A stretch of DNA of 64,000 nucleotides from Owenia fusiformis (taxonomy: Eukaryota > Annelida > Polychaeta > Sabellida > Oweniidae). The first letter of the stretch is position 1. Each line of letters opens with the position of its first letter. Under the pieces are notes generated by a model. It had not been told where the DNA came from and did not search any database. It saw only the letters and a list, made by a program, of their open reading frames with translations. Shown piece by piece: positions 1 through 11,051 of this stretch. The stretch covers positions 16,575,915-16,639,914 of the forward strand of contig CAIIXF020000001.1 of the NCBI GenBank assembly GCA_903813345.2, read 5' to 3'. The translations under genes and the position numbers were made by a program.

Positions 1-455
1 TGCATAATTTACCTTGGATGTAAACAAAAAAACATCGCCATATTGAACAATTGAAGGAATTGCCCTATGAGTCACTGTGAGTCTAATCTCCAAAAATGGA
101 TCATATCAGAAAACATGCGGGATGTTATAACTTAAAGATACATCGTCAAGTTCTTTGTTTGTGGTTTTCTCTACTGGCTATAATGTATATATGGACATTA
201 ACACATTCCACGTGACATACAGTATAATTAAAAGAGAGCATAGGAAATAACTCACTTTTCATATTGACATGTTCTTATGTTTTAGAGGGGTATATCCAAC
301 AGGAATGAAATTATGAAATAAAAATACTTGTGAAAATACGTTGTGATTTGCTTTTCAAATGTTGCCCTTGGTGTTTTATCATTGTACTTGCACACTGTTT
401 GTTGAAAACAAATAAAAACAAGCCGGATACTATTAAAAATATTACACTGAATAAA

Positions 456-600
456 GGTTCCAGACGAACCAACAGCATGCTGAGACCTTATTGGTGAACT
501 TTGGACATTCAATCAATTAAAGTCCGTGTTTAACTACGGTATGATAATGACAATCCTCGAAGGTATCTACCCTGGATTAGTATTTTTACATCAGACTATA
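456..600 (+). promoter_or_regulatory. Upstream region of secreted-family gene 1
   Basis: A block near 470-500 (CCAACAGCATGCTGA, then ATTGG) recurs about 200 bp upstream of the start codon of all three paralogues, near 3821-3855 and 8493-8525. ATTGG is an inverted CCAAT box. A TCAGACT motif at 591 matches TCAAACAGT at 3967 and TCAGACAGT at 8631 and may mark the transcription start. No convincing TATA box is visible here, unlike in the other two copies. The promoter role is inferred from conservation and position only. Positions 1-455 hold nothing I recognise. Confidence 0.45.
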
Positions 601-650
601 CAACCTTATCAAGGCCAACATCATCAGCAAAACTGAGAAAACCCGTCAAC

Positions 651-1474
651 ATGAATGCGTTCATTCTTGCCCTAGCTATTATCATATTGATGGGATGCGG
701 CAACACTGCTAGGATCCCATTGTGCAAGAAGCCACAGATTGTTGAACTAAATAAACAACTGACTCAGCGAAATACAGACATTGGGGAAAGCCTAGAAGTT
801 TTCTCTGGAACTGTTACAGGTGTTATAAGCACATTAGAAGTGAGCCAATCTCTCAAAGAGGCAGCCTTCGGCCAAATGGTAGCCAAATATACAACCCTAC
901 TCAAATACTTAGAAGAGAAAATAGAACATCTTGAAGAAACCTGCAGCTGCTTCGGTAAGAAATTTAGATGCAATTGTAAATTAAAATATGATTATGGTCA
1001 ACAGTTCTTGACAAACTGAAGTAATGGGTATCATAAAGGTTACAATTTTATTTAATATTATTGTATTTTTGGACTCTAGTACTAAAGATAACCAAGTATT
1101 TAGCTCATAAGTTACTGAGAAAATACTTGTCAAAAGTGTCTCATTTGTTGGGACACCCGATATATGTATCACGATAATCAAAATATGAACCCAATGGGGT
1201 GCTATTTTAAATGTATGTAGAGTCACGGTGGTCAAATGTCTGTCAAACATCTAAAACTGTGCTGTGACAATTTTTAAAACAAAATTGTTTTGTTCCAGCC
1301 AATCCAACAACACCAGCAGCAAAACCAGTAATACCAACGACACCAACACCAACATCATCTTCAACAACAGCAACAACAACAACAGAAAAAACAACAAACG
1401 GCACAGTAAGAGGGCTAGGGAGAGCGGGTGCAGAAACAACAGAAATGTATGACAGCTTTGATGTTAAGAAATGA
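651..1474 (+). CDS. Secreted Cys/helix protein with Thr-rich tail, paralogue 1
   Basis: Two exons: 651-954 and 1299-1474. The join is phase 1 (G|CC, Ala) with donor G|GTAAGA and acceptor TTCCAG, giving 159 aa. Residues 1-20 form a hydrophobic signal peptide. The mature part opens with PLCKK (Cys25), followed by about 70 residues of Leu/Glu/Lys-rich sequence that should be helical and may form a coiled coil, closed by EETCSC (Cys98, Cys100). Exon 2 encodes a Thr/Pro/Ala-rich stretch of about 40 residues, suited to O-glycosylation, and ends in TTEMYDSFDVKK. Paralogues lie at 4030-5982 and 8681-10568. The copy is five residues shorter than the others at the exon junction. A secreted or extracellular role is inferred; I recognise no family and assign no function. 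The 3' flank (ATGTATGATAAAATTG near 1636) resembles that of paralogue 2. Confidence 0.7.
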
Positions 1475-3811
1475 CAAACTCTATCTCACTCTATTTGGGG
1501 TATGACACCATTTCCATGGGAATGTCGTATTAACAAATAGCTGTGGTGTATGTTGTATGTTTAGACCTAATCATGATACCATGATACAACTGGGTCCTAG
1601 GAATAGCCAAGATAAGGGATGGGTTTGAACCTTTAAAATGTATGATAAAATTGCAAAAATAGATATATATATTAGAACATATATTTTATTTTTTGTTGCA
1701 TGGGCCATGTTATTATGTTACATGTATGTGATCTAGGGCAACACTTGATTAAAGTCCACAGTTGGTAGCTACTGAAGTCAAATCCATTTTATGGGAAAGT
1801 AACCCATTTGTAAGTGAAATACCCAACCGTGCCTAATAGTTGGAAGACAAATGAATCTGACAGGATTGGATCTCTATAACTATCATTGAACAAGACAAAG
1901 CATATATTGTAAGTTATGATAAAAGAGATGACTTCAATTTTGATATTATAGATTTTCCACACTTGGATAGTAATATTTAATTGAACCCAGTATATGGGGT
2001 CTATGTTTCCCAGCCTATTAGATATAGCAGGACATGCTCGAAATATTAGTTTTGAATCAAGACATAATTATTTTAGGCCAAGTTTAAACAAGTAAAAAAC
2101 GTAAACAACACTTTTTAGGCTTTATTGAAAAATATAGATCACTAGATCTAAGTTTTGCCACTTGACATGTTCAGGGACTTGGCACTTTTAGGGTGGATCC
2201 GACTTTGGTATTAATGGTTGAGAAATAGGGATCGAAACCAGCCATAGTTTTCTCCTGACGAGAATCGTGAAATATTGTTGCTTACTGATTATGGCGTCGG
2301 CTTTGCGGATGGATCTTGACACTTTGATAAACTTATGGATTTCGAGACAGGATTTTGTCTGTCCCACATCATTTGAGACTGAATGCTCTTGTATGAAAAT
2401 AGTAGTACCTACAATTATTATTAAATGGTGGGGAGGGGGTATCAGACATTGTTTCTTTTAATGTTAGATATTGATTTGGGATAGTTGGGGCTTGTTTTCC
2501 TAATGACTGGAGTACTCTCAGATGTTTTTTGTCTTGCTGTATTCTGTAATAATTGTTTGTCATTTCCCTATGAGACTCATGCATACATATTCATTTGCGC
2601 AAAACCTTTTTTCCAATTTGTAATCCAATAAAAGTGTTTTCATGAAACTACTCATTATATCCTTATTCCTGACACTCTTCCCTTTCTTGCGGTATTTTGA
2701 TAACCTTGGGGCAAATAGTGTTGACTCTCGTTTGCCCAACTACAAATCCCCATAAGCCATATTGATATGAGGAATTAACCTTCAAAACTACGCGCATGAC
2801 ATTTGTAATTCACAAAAGTGTATAAGATTTAGACATAATGAGTTAGCATTCGTTTAACAAAAACAGTAAAATTCATTGGGGTTTCAACATCTTCCTCACA
2901 TTCTTTAAAATAAAATGATGCGCTTTATCTATTGATGAAAGGTCATTTTCTTTAAAACTTTTAGCATCAATAACCCATCTAGAATAGGATAGGCATGGCT
3001 CTAGCATGGATGCAGACATAAATTGATAGGTCATTGTCTTATGACTTCAAATGTTCATAATCATTTAATTTGACAAGAAAGGTTAATGAGTGTATACCTA
3101 ATCTTCCCACATAATTCCATAGTCACTAAAACGATATTGTTTTATAAATCATCAAACTTGACAGTTTGCATGAGTCTTGCTGATTACAGAGGTGGAAAAA
3201 CATAGCATGTTTTAACAATCTCCTATTGAAACAATTCCATGGTGATAAAATTGAGCTAAATGCATTTCAACTTGACAGTTTATATTGTACTGTAATGAGA
3301 AATTGTCATGATGACAATTCTGCATATAATAATAGATAGTATCATTTGGATGTATAAGTCAGATAAAATATAAAAATGCCATTCCTTGGAATGGAGGAAA
3401 TGACGTGTCTTGATATGTCTAGTGACCTTTTATAGTTAATGAAAACACAAAACGATATTCTGCGCCAAGGGCTGATGTGAAAGAGTCAGTCCACCAATAT
3501 AAATTATAATGCTTTCTTAATGCTAGGTTTTCTTCTCGGGTAAAGTTTAAAATCACCGTAAAGGTTCTACACTTTCATTATGGGTGTGAGGTACTATATA
3601 TAATCATAAAAGAAACACATTAATTATGAGAGATCAAAACTTGTAAAGGAAATGGTTTTTGAGGTATAGGAATGACCAATTTCTGAGCCGAAGATGAGTT
3701 TTAAACAAAATTATCTATTGAAATATAGGTAAAGCAATGTTCAAGATGGATAAAATGCTCTAGATAAACAACCAAGATAAAGTCAAGCTAACCTAAATAT
3801 GATGTCTACTG
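1475..3811. other. Intergenic, no gene recognised
   Basis: AT-rich spacer between paralogues 1 and 2. It contains the 3' flank of paralogue 1 and only short open frames without domain signal or splice context. I see no RNA gene or clear transposon in it. Confidence 0.5.
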
Positions 3812-3975
3812 TCTGGGCACATCAACAGCATGCTGATAGCTAATTGGCCAGCCATGGAGAGCCAAAGTCAAGGATTGACGAGCAGATAGTCACTGTCTCT
3901 GTGTCAGCTGTTACAAAATGATGATGATCTCTAGCCTATATCTAAAGTCTGTATCAATAGCGAGTGTCAAACAGT
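3812..3975 (+). promoter_or_regulatory. Promoter region of secreted-family gene 2
   Basis: It carries the block CACATCAACAGCATGCTGA followed by AATTGGCCA, shared with paralogues 1 and 3 at about the same distance from the ATG. A TATA-like TATATCTA at 3937-3944 lies 30 bp before TCAAACAGT at 3967, a plausible start site. Assignment rests on conservation between paralogues and on spacing. Confidence 0.5.
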
Positions 3976-4029
3976 CGGCGCTACAGAGTAACATCGGCAA
4001 CAAAACAAAACAAGACAAGAAGTCTCAAG

Positions 4030-5982
4030 ATGAATGTATGCATTGTTGCACAAGTTGTATTAATCCTGGCATGTACCAGTTTTATCAGTGCCTATGTACC
4101 GCTTTGTAAAAAGCACCAGCTCATAGCTCTTACTGCGCAACTGGCAGAAAGAGATGCGGTCATTCAGGGAAAGCTAGATGGTCTTAATGAAACAGTTGCT
4201 CTGATTGAAAACTCTATTGCAGCGAACGAGGCCAGCAATTCAGCAGCCTATGATCTCATGACAGCCAAGTTTGATGATCTTATTGGCATGCTAGAGGATA
4301 GGCTTGAAAATCTCGAGGAAAGTTGCAAATGCAGGTATCTTATGACAGGTAGGATTCTTTTTAACCTATTGGCAAAATCATGTTAAATTATGGAGGATAG
4401 AGGAATGGATGATGTTTTGTTCAGATCTGATACTGTTTGGATAAAAACACTAAAATGTCATCGCCCAAAGCTTTATAAAAAGTGACATATTCACCCACCT
4501 CTCTAAACTTGTATAAATGTATGAAGACCGACTGGGCATTGACCGCTATATGCACTTGTCAAATGATTTTAGACCCAGTGTTCTAAAGTTTTGAGACACA
4601 ACAGGATTCATGGTCAGTGAAAAATGTGAAGAAAGGGAATAAAGATGATGGATTGAGCCAATTTTGTAATTTAGGGATAGATGATCTCCCCACCCCATAC
4701 TTTCGTTTCCATATAACCTCCTATCGTTTCATTTTATTTCAAGGCAATAGTGAACATATGGTTAACCATCTCATGTCTTTTGGTGTCCATAGTATATTAC
4801 AATGACTACTAAATATTTATATAATTTTATTTCAAGGCAATAGTGAACATATGGTTAACCATCTCATGTCTTTTGGTGTCCATAGTATATTACAATGACT
4901 ACTAAATATTTATATAATTTTATTTCAAGGCAATAGTGAACATATGGTTAACCATCTCATGTACTTTGGTGTCCATAGTATATTACAATGACTACTAAAT
5001 ATTTATATAATTTTATTTCAAGGCAATAGAGAACATATGGTTAACCATCTCATGTCCTTTGGTGTCCATAGTATATTACAATGACTACTAAATATTTATA
5101 TAATTTTATTTCAAGGCAATAGTGAACATATGGTTAACCATCTCATGTACTTTGGTGTCCATAGTATATTACAATGACTACTAAATATTTATATAATTTT
5201 ATTTCAAGGCAATAGTGAACATATGGTTAACCATCTCATGTCCTTTGGTGTCCATAGTATATTACAATGACTACTAAATATTTATATAATTTTATTTCAA
5301 GGCAATAGTGAACATATGGTTAACCATCTCATGTCCTTTGGTGTCCATAGTGATATTACAATGACTACTAACTACTAACTACTATGGTTTATATTTAGTG
5401 CCACCTTAATTTTAACGACACCGTAGTGTGAATATGTATTGTATTTCATGTACTCTTCTTTGAAGAACACCTTGTATTGCTGTACAATAAATAATCAAAA
5501 GTTACATATTTGTGTTGTATGGAAAATGCAAAAGATTATTTCGAAAGTGCAGTATACAATCTATATACATGTACAGTTACATAATTCGAACAAAAGTAAC
5601 TGTAGTATGTGGAACAAACTACTGTTCGAATTATTAAACAAGAATGCACTGAAATTCCAACAGTATAGAATTATAATATATAAACTTAAAATGTAGTGTT
5701 GAAAATAACGGTGTGCTATATTCTTAAAATTACAATTTTCAAAATATACCTGATGGAATATGACGGGTGAAAAAATGCATTTTTGTTTTAGGGTTTTTCT
5801 CAACTACAAAAGCATTTAAACCAGCAGCAAAAGCAGAAACAACCACAACAACAACCATCCGACCAACAACAACAACAAAATTAACAACAAGAACAACAAC
5901 AGAAGCAGCAAATGAAAGGGGAAGAGCGGGAGTAGAAACGCTAACAACAGAAATGTATGACAGTTTTGATGTTAAAAAATAA
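4030..5982 (+). CDS. Secreted Cys/helix protein with Thr-rich tail, paralogue 2
   Basis: Exons 4030-4348 and 5792-5982 join in phase 1 (G|GG, Gly), giving 169 aa. The donor ACAG|GTAGG was chosen over the earlier CAG|GTATC because only the former keeps the phase used by paralogue 3. The start at 4030 is the counterpart of the paralogues' start; an in-frame ATG at 3964 would put 22 unrelated residues before the signal peptide. Signal peptide about 1-21; Cys26 in PLCKK; helical region with LAERDAVIQGKL and a possible N-glycosylation site (NET); ESCKC (Cys99, Cys101). Exon 2 is about 50 residues of Thr-rich tail ending in TTEMYDSFDVKK. AATAAA lies at 6125-6130. The intron holds a 93-bp tandem repeat. 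Function unknown; extracellular location inferred. Confidence 0.72.
4735..5385. repeat. 93-bp tandem repeat, about seven units
   Basis: Seven near-identical 93-bp units. The internal word AAGGCAATAG recurs at 4741, 4834, 4927, 5020, 5113, 5206 and 5299, exactly 93 bp apart. Units differ by only a few substitutions. The array lies within the intron of paralogue 2. No open frame runs through it. It looks like a recently expanded minisatellite. Confidence 0.95.
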
Positions 5983-7256
5983 TATGCATGTTATTTTCTT
6001 CTGTTTTTAAGTAGAGCATCATTGTCACTGTGGAACATTGTTGTGTGGTACATGATACGACATAGATGAAACTCTGAACAATGGTCTGGTTGCAAAACTC
6101 AAAATTGTATGATAAAATTGGGAAAATAAATATCTAAAAACACAAATACTTCTGTTAGCTGTACGTAACATGAGCCATGCTAGAATCTTTATAGGTTGGA
6201 TAGTAATGCAAAGCTGAAAATACACCCTATGTATACTGGAGCGAGCAGAAATAATCGGTGCGGATAACATGGGTGTGCAGTGCGGGATAACGGTCATCTT
6301 TTAATTTCAATTTGCCACAACTATTTTGAACACCGATACTGTAAAATGCTGAGAAAATGAATAACACACTTATTCTAACAATTTCCTTGATATCGAATGT
6401 CAACTTTATATATAACTGAAACCCCAATGGCTTAGTTTAAAGGTATCATAAACAAGTTCAAATAACGATCGTTGTCTCCTCACCGCCCGCATTTATCAGC
6501 ATGGGTAGTTTTCTGCGCGATCGGTCCCCATAGGTGAAATCTAAGTTATCAGATTCATCCCAAGGTCCAGGGGAAACATTTTGCTGATGACTACATACCA
6601 ATTAACCCAAATTTACGTGTTGATATAAAATATTCGACTTCCAAAATACACATACGATATCATTTCAGTTCCTCCAGGTGGTTAACATTACGGTGAAATA
6701 AAAAGTGATCGGATGTAAATGTTCCGCTCCAAAGATTTTAGTCATATTGAATGATGAATAGGTCATGTAACATGTAATGATAAACAAGGTCAGTGACATA
6801 AATGATATAGAAATAACACATCCTGTAGACATAAAGCTTATTATTAAATACTATTGTTTTACGACTATAAAATATATGAACGTGAAAAGATGAATATGTT
6901 TTTATTCCCAGTCATTGATGCATCATATGTTATGAGTTTTAGCAAACAATACCTTTGATTTAATATAATTTCAAAAAAAGTCATAAGTAGATATTTTCTG
7001 AATGAATGAGTTTATATGAACAATGAATGAATGAATGAATAATGAAAACTATAATTAAAAAAAACAATATGCTCGATCACAGAAAAAATGTTGAAACTTT
7101 AAAGTGTGCCTAAAATATTGTGATTTGACTAGTTTTTACCAGTCATGAGCACTTACAATTGGGTACACGTTTAAATCAAAGTTTCATCTTTATACAAGAA
7201 AATTGTATAATCAAATTATTCTAATTAGATTTATATATTTCAAATACAAACACATA

Positions 7257-7455
7257 CCAGACCGTAGCCAGCTTTTACCAAGGGGGGTCACTTCTTAGAA
7301 GTTTCCAGGGGTGTCACTTTTGACAATCTTGTTCCAAATATCGCCAAAATCACTTAAAAAGTTGCTCAGAATGGTGAAACATTGCATGATTTTGAAAGAG
7401 GGGGGCACTAACCTATCGACCCCTCCCCCCCCCCCCCCCGGCTATGGGCCTGCAT
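7257..7455. mobile_element. MITE-like repeat, GTAGCCAGC family
   Basis: The left end CAGACCGTAGCCAGC is matched by the inverted right end CGGCTATGGGCCTG. The interior carries GGGGGGTCAC and a poly-C run. A relative at 14528-14830 shares the CAGGCCCG ends and the phrase TTTTCACCATTCTGAGCA in inverse orientation to GCTCAGAATGGTGAAACA. It is non-coding and probably a non-autonomous DNA transposon. Confidence 0.6.
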
Positions 7456-8099
7456 ATGAAATTTCTAAAGGTGTTTGATAATTATTCCTAGTAACAAAAT
7501 TGAAAAACATTAAGAGATAAAGCCTGTTCTATGCTGTAATAAACATTGATATACGTGCTGTCTAAAATATTATTAGAGATGATTCGCAACTCACTTATCA
7601 TACTGTATATAGCATGTTCATTATTCCCAAATTATGAAGCGCCTGATTACTACGTCATCATTTATTGCTGTTTTGTTGGAAATGTGTTTTCATATAGCCT
7701 GTCCACTCAGTTTGCAACCATCGGGAGACATTTAGATAAGAGAGATGTTTCGAAGAGACAATGGTCGTCCTCTCAGATTATCTACTTTGATTTGCTCTAT
7801 TCATAGTTCCCAGTTCCCCTCACCACCGCAGTCGCACTGCACTTTACATGCATGTATCTAAATTGTGCCATGTTATGTATCTTTATGTATCTCACACTTT
7901 AAATCAAATATACAGTATTTCATATAACGATAAAAAATAATATGATTGATTGCATATCTTAAATGAATAATCAAACAGATAGTACCCTTCACATTCTACA
8001 CTTGATGGTATATGTAGTTTGTGAAAGATAAGATTTTTCGATTTTCCATAAATATATGATTTGGATGGACACAATAGGAATATACTATGGTTTTGAAAA

Positions 8100-8345
8100 A
8101 ATATCATTTGTATCCATGAGTGTATATTGATATCTTCACGAGTGAGCACGGCGAATGAGTGAAGATATCGATATCCATGAGTGGATATTGAAAAACATGA
8201 AAAGAAATATTGATAAAATCTAAACCATCGAGTATCACATTTTGAGAAGTGATATTCGATAGTTTGAGAAGTGATATTCGATGGTTTGGGGAATTTTTGC
8301 TATAAAATGATATCTTGATCAACATATCAAATATAACTTCGCCTG
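8100..8345. repeat. Hairpin-rich repeat
   Basis: GATATCTTCAC and GTGAAGATATC at about 8131-8172 form a hairpin, nested within ATCCATGAGTG direct repeats. A short tandem repeat (GAAGTGATATTCGATRGTTTG) follows at about 8246-8288. It is probably a degenerate inverted-repeat element with no coding content. Confidence 0.5.
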
Positions 8346-8490
8346 ATATTCGATCTATATCATTGTAACCATGGGATAAGATTGGATTATATCTTTAACA
8401 GGCGTATAACTAACTTCCAAATCGAAAAACTTATTGTCATTAAATTATGCAACAAAAAACTTGTGTGTGGTACTCAAATAAAGTGTCTCG

Positions 8491-8640
8491 GCACATCAAC
8501 AATGTTCTGAATGCCAATTGGTCAACTGTAAAGAGCAAAGTCTAGAACTGACAAATGGAAATAAAACATTATTGATTTTTGATTCGATCCTGAACTTTGT
8601 CTTACATCTTTATATTATAAGAACTGCTTATCAGACAGTC
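8491..8640 (+). promoter_or_regulatory. Promoter region of secreted-family gene 3
   Basis: The shared block appears as CACATCAACAATGTTCTGAA followed by CCAATTGGTCAA. A TATATTATAA sequence at 8611-8620 lies 20 bp before TCAGACAGT at 8631. The layout matches paralogue 2. The call is by conservation between paralogues, not by experiment. Confidence 0.5.
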
Positions 8641-8680
8641 AGCAACACAAAGCAACACAAGAGAAAGGAATAGCTCCGAT

Positions 8681-10568
8681 ATGAATGCATCCATTCTCAT
8701 CCAAGGTGTAATTATGCTGGTATATATCAGCATAATTGATGCTTATGTGCCGCTTTGTAAGAGGCACCAGATTCAGACGCTAACGGAAGAACTGGCAGAA
8801 AGAGATACAAATATTCAGGGAACGCTAGGCGATCTCAGTGCGTCCGTTTTGAGCATAGAAAGAGCAATTGCAGTTAGCAATGCCATAAATAGTGCAGCCT
8901 ACAATCACATGACAGCCAAGTTTGGTGACCTAATTGACATGTTTGAGGATAGGATTCGAAATCTGGAGGAGAGTTGTACATGCAGGCATCTTACGACACG
9001 TGAGGATGTTTTTATAATCTGTTGTAGTCATGAAGCGATAATGTGATACTTTTTTCATAATTATCTAATTCAATGATAGTCCCAGCTGATACATAACATT
9101 GAATGTATTGAAATGTCATTAAACAATCATTAAACAAGAAAACATTGAAATTTCAACAACTATAAATTATAAACTTTCATTGAAAATAAAGTGACTGTAA
9201 TGACTGGAATAGCATATTCATACAATCATTAAAAAGAAAACGTTGAAATCAACTGTTTGACTTATGTTGTTCGAAATCATGGTTCGCGAAATAGTGTATC
9301 AATAACATTATAGTATATTACTTTAGATGAGTGATATGTCATTTTTGAAACTGAATTAGCAATCCAGTGGTATATCATACACGAGAAATACCTGATGAAT
9401 TATAAAATGAGCATGGACATGAAGGTGTACTCGTTATTTGACCATGTTTGTGTGTAAAGTGTATGATTGTGTAGTGTATAAATTAAAATTCTTAAAATAA
9501 GAACTTGATAGCTTCTGCAAAAGATCATTGCGAACATTTAAATATAAATGTTTGGGTATTTTGGGTAAAGGGGGTGCCATTTCTCCATTTATATTTTATG
9601 TAAATTCAAATTGTTTACTCTAAAACACACAGAAATTAACTTTCTGCTAAAATACCCAAAAGAAAATACTTTGTTCGGAAACTAAGCAGATGAATGCGCC
9701 AATTGCTACAACAATCAAATCAGATTGTAGTTTGTAAAAATAGAAAGCAATAGTGTGACACAGTCCCATGTAAGTTCATCTTTCTGGTTTATATAATAGC
9801 TTAAAACAACTTTTTTCATTTAATTTTATTCATTCCTTGAAAAAGACTTGTGGACACAAGTCGAAAATCTTGATGTAATAAAATTGTTTTCTTTGTGTGA
9901 CATATTTTTCAGTTTAAACCTTGAGAAAAAATTTTGTTTCAGAATTTCTCTCAACAACAAAAGCACCAGAAAACCCAGAAGTAAAGATACGAGTAGAAAC
10001 AGCAGAATCAACTAGAATGCCAACAACTACAACAACAACGGAAAGAACAACACAAACAACTACTAAAACAACACCAACAACAACAGAAAAAACAACCCCC
10101 ACCACCGTCACAACAGTAAAAACAACCCCCACCACCGTCACAACAGTAAAAACAACCCCTACCACCGTCAAAACAGTAAAAACAACACCAACATCAACAA
10201 CTGTGAAAACAACACCAACATCAACAACAGTAAAAACAACACCTACATCAACAACAGTAAAAACAACACCTACATCAACGACAACTACTACAACAGTAAA
10301 ACCAACACCAACTGCAACATCGAAAGTAGAAACAACACCAACTACAACCACAACAGTAAAAGCAACACCTTCTTCTACAACAACAACAGAACCAACAACA
10401 GTAAAAGTAAAAACAACACCCACAGTGACTACAACAACAACTACAAAAGCAGCAACAACAACAACAGATGGAGAGGGAGATGGGAAGTGGAAGGGGGGTC
10501 AAAAACCGGGAAATGCAAAAGGACGTTTGGGAGAAACAACAGAAATGTATGACAGCTTCGATGTTTGA
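8681..10568 (+). CDS. Secreted Cys/helix protein with long mucin-like tail, paralogue 3
   Basis: Exons 8681-8999 and 9943-10568 join in phase 1 (C|AA, Gln), giving 314 aa. The donor is GTGAGG and the acceptor TTTCAG. Exon 1 is exactly the length of exon 1 in paralogue 2 (319 nt) and encodes a signal peptide, PLCKR (Cys26), the helical region with LAERDTNIQG, and ESCTC (Cys99, Cys101). Exon 2 has expanded to about 208 residues, mostly Thr with Pro, Lys and Val, including repeats of VKTTPT(S/V)(T) around 10090-10290. A short basic Gly/Lys-rich patch precedes the shared end TTEMYDSFDV; the terminal KK is missing. AATAAA occurs at 10607-10612 and 10708-10713. It is likely a heavily O-glycosylated secreted protein; the role is unknown. 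Confidence 0.75.
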
Positions 10569-10813
10569 AAATGAATGTACATTTTCTTTACACATCAGTA
10601 AGCACAAATAAATGGAAACCTCGTTGGTGTTTTAATATTTATTAATCCCATTTGTATCTCAAGTGAATGATGTTTGTATAATATAGAGCAAAGAGTAAAT
10701 TGGACAAAATAAATATATAATTTATTATCATTTTTCTCTTTCATATCTCAGTAATTAATGTGCAACGAAACATCAATTCAATAATGTATCCAATACTTAA
10801 ATTCAGGCAATAT

Positions 10814-11050
10814 AGCATATAATAGTAGGTATAAAACACATAAGATGCTTTACAAATGATCAAATCAACTCTCATCAACATGGAAGATAAACAAACAAAT
10901 AAACAAGTAAAAAGGCATTAACATGGAAAATGTCACCACCTTCCATTTGTTACTGACACCATACACCCGAACCCCGAATCTGGAACACCGTCCGCAAAAA
11001 ATTGGAAGACTATAGCATCGCTTGTGGTGGTGACATAACAAAAACCAAAT
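10814..11050 (-). repeat. Dispersed TGTCACCACC repeat, copy a
   Basis: The core at about 10931-11037 is bounded by TGTCACCACC and GGTGGTGACA, an inverted pair. It contains the family signature (on the minus strand) TTTTTTGCGGAC, GTTCGGG and GTAACAAATGGAAGG. Other copies occur at 40814, 48996, 49287, 56757 and 61860, and two interrupted ones at 16515/18702 and 47409/47725. The flank to 10814 shows nothing else. It is a short non-autonomous element, class uncertain. Confidence 0.65.
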
Positions 11051-11051
11051 C

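Larger units (their letters stand above)
5983..8490. other. Intergenic between paralogues 2 and 3
   Basis: It holds the 3' UTR end of paralogue 2 (AATAAA at 6125), a short ATGA microsatellite near 7017-7041, an inverted-repeat element at 7257-7455 and a hairpin-rich segment at 8100-8345. No further gene is supported; the open frames here lack any family signal. Confidence 0.5.

Noticed and set aside
4735-5385. CRISPR-like array
   Set aside because: The 93-bp units are contiguous with no unique spacers, in an animal intron: a minisatellite.
9914-10607. Val-rich and Cys-rich open frames on the minus strand
   Set aside because: They are antisense readings of the ACA-rich Thr tail of paralogue 3; the plus-strand frame has the splice phase and conserved end.
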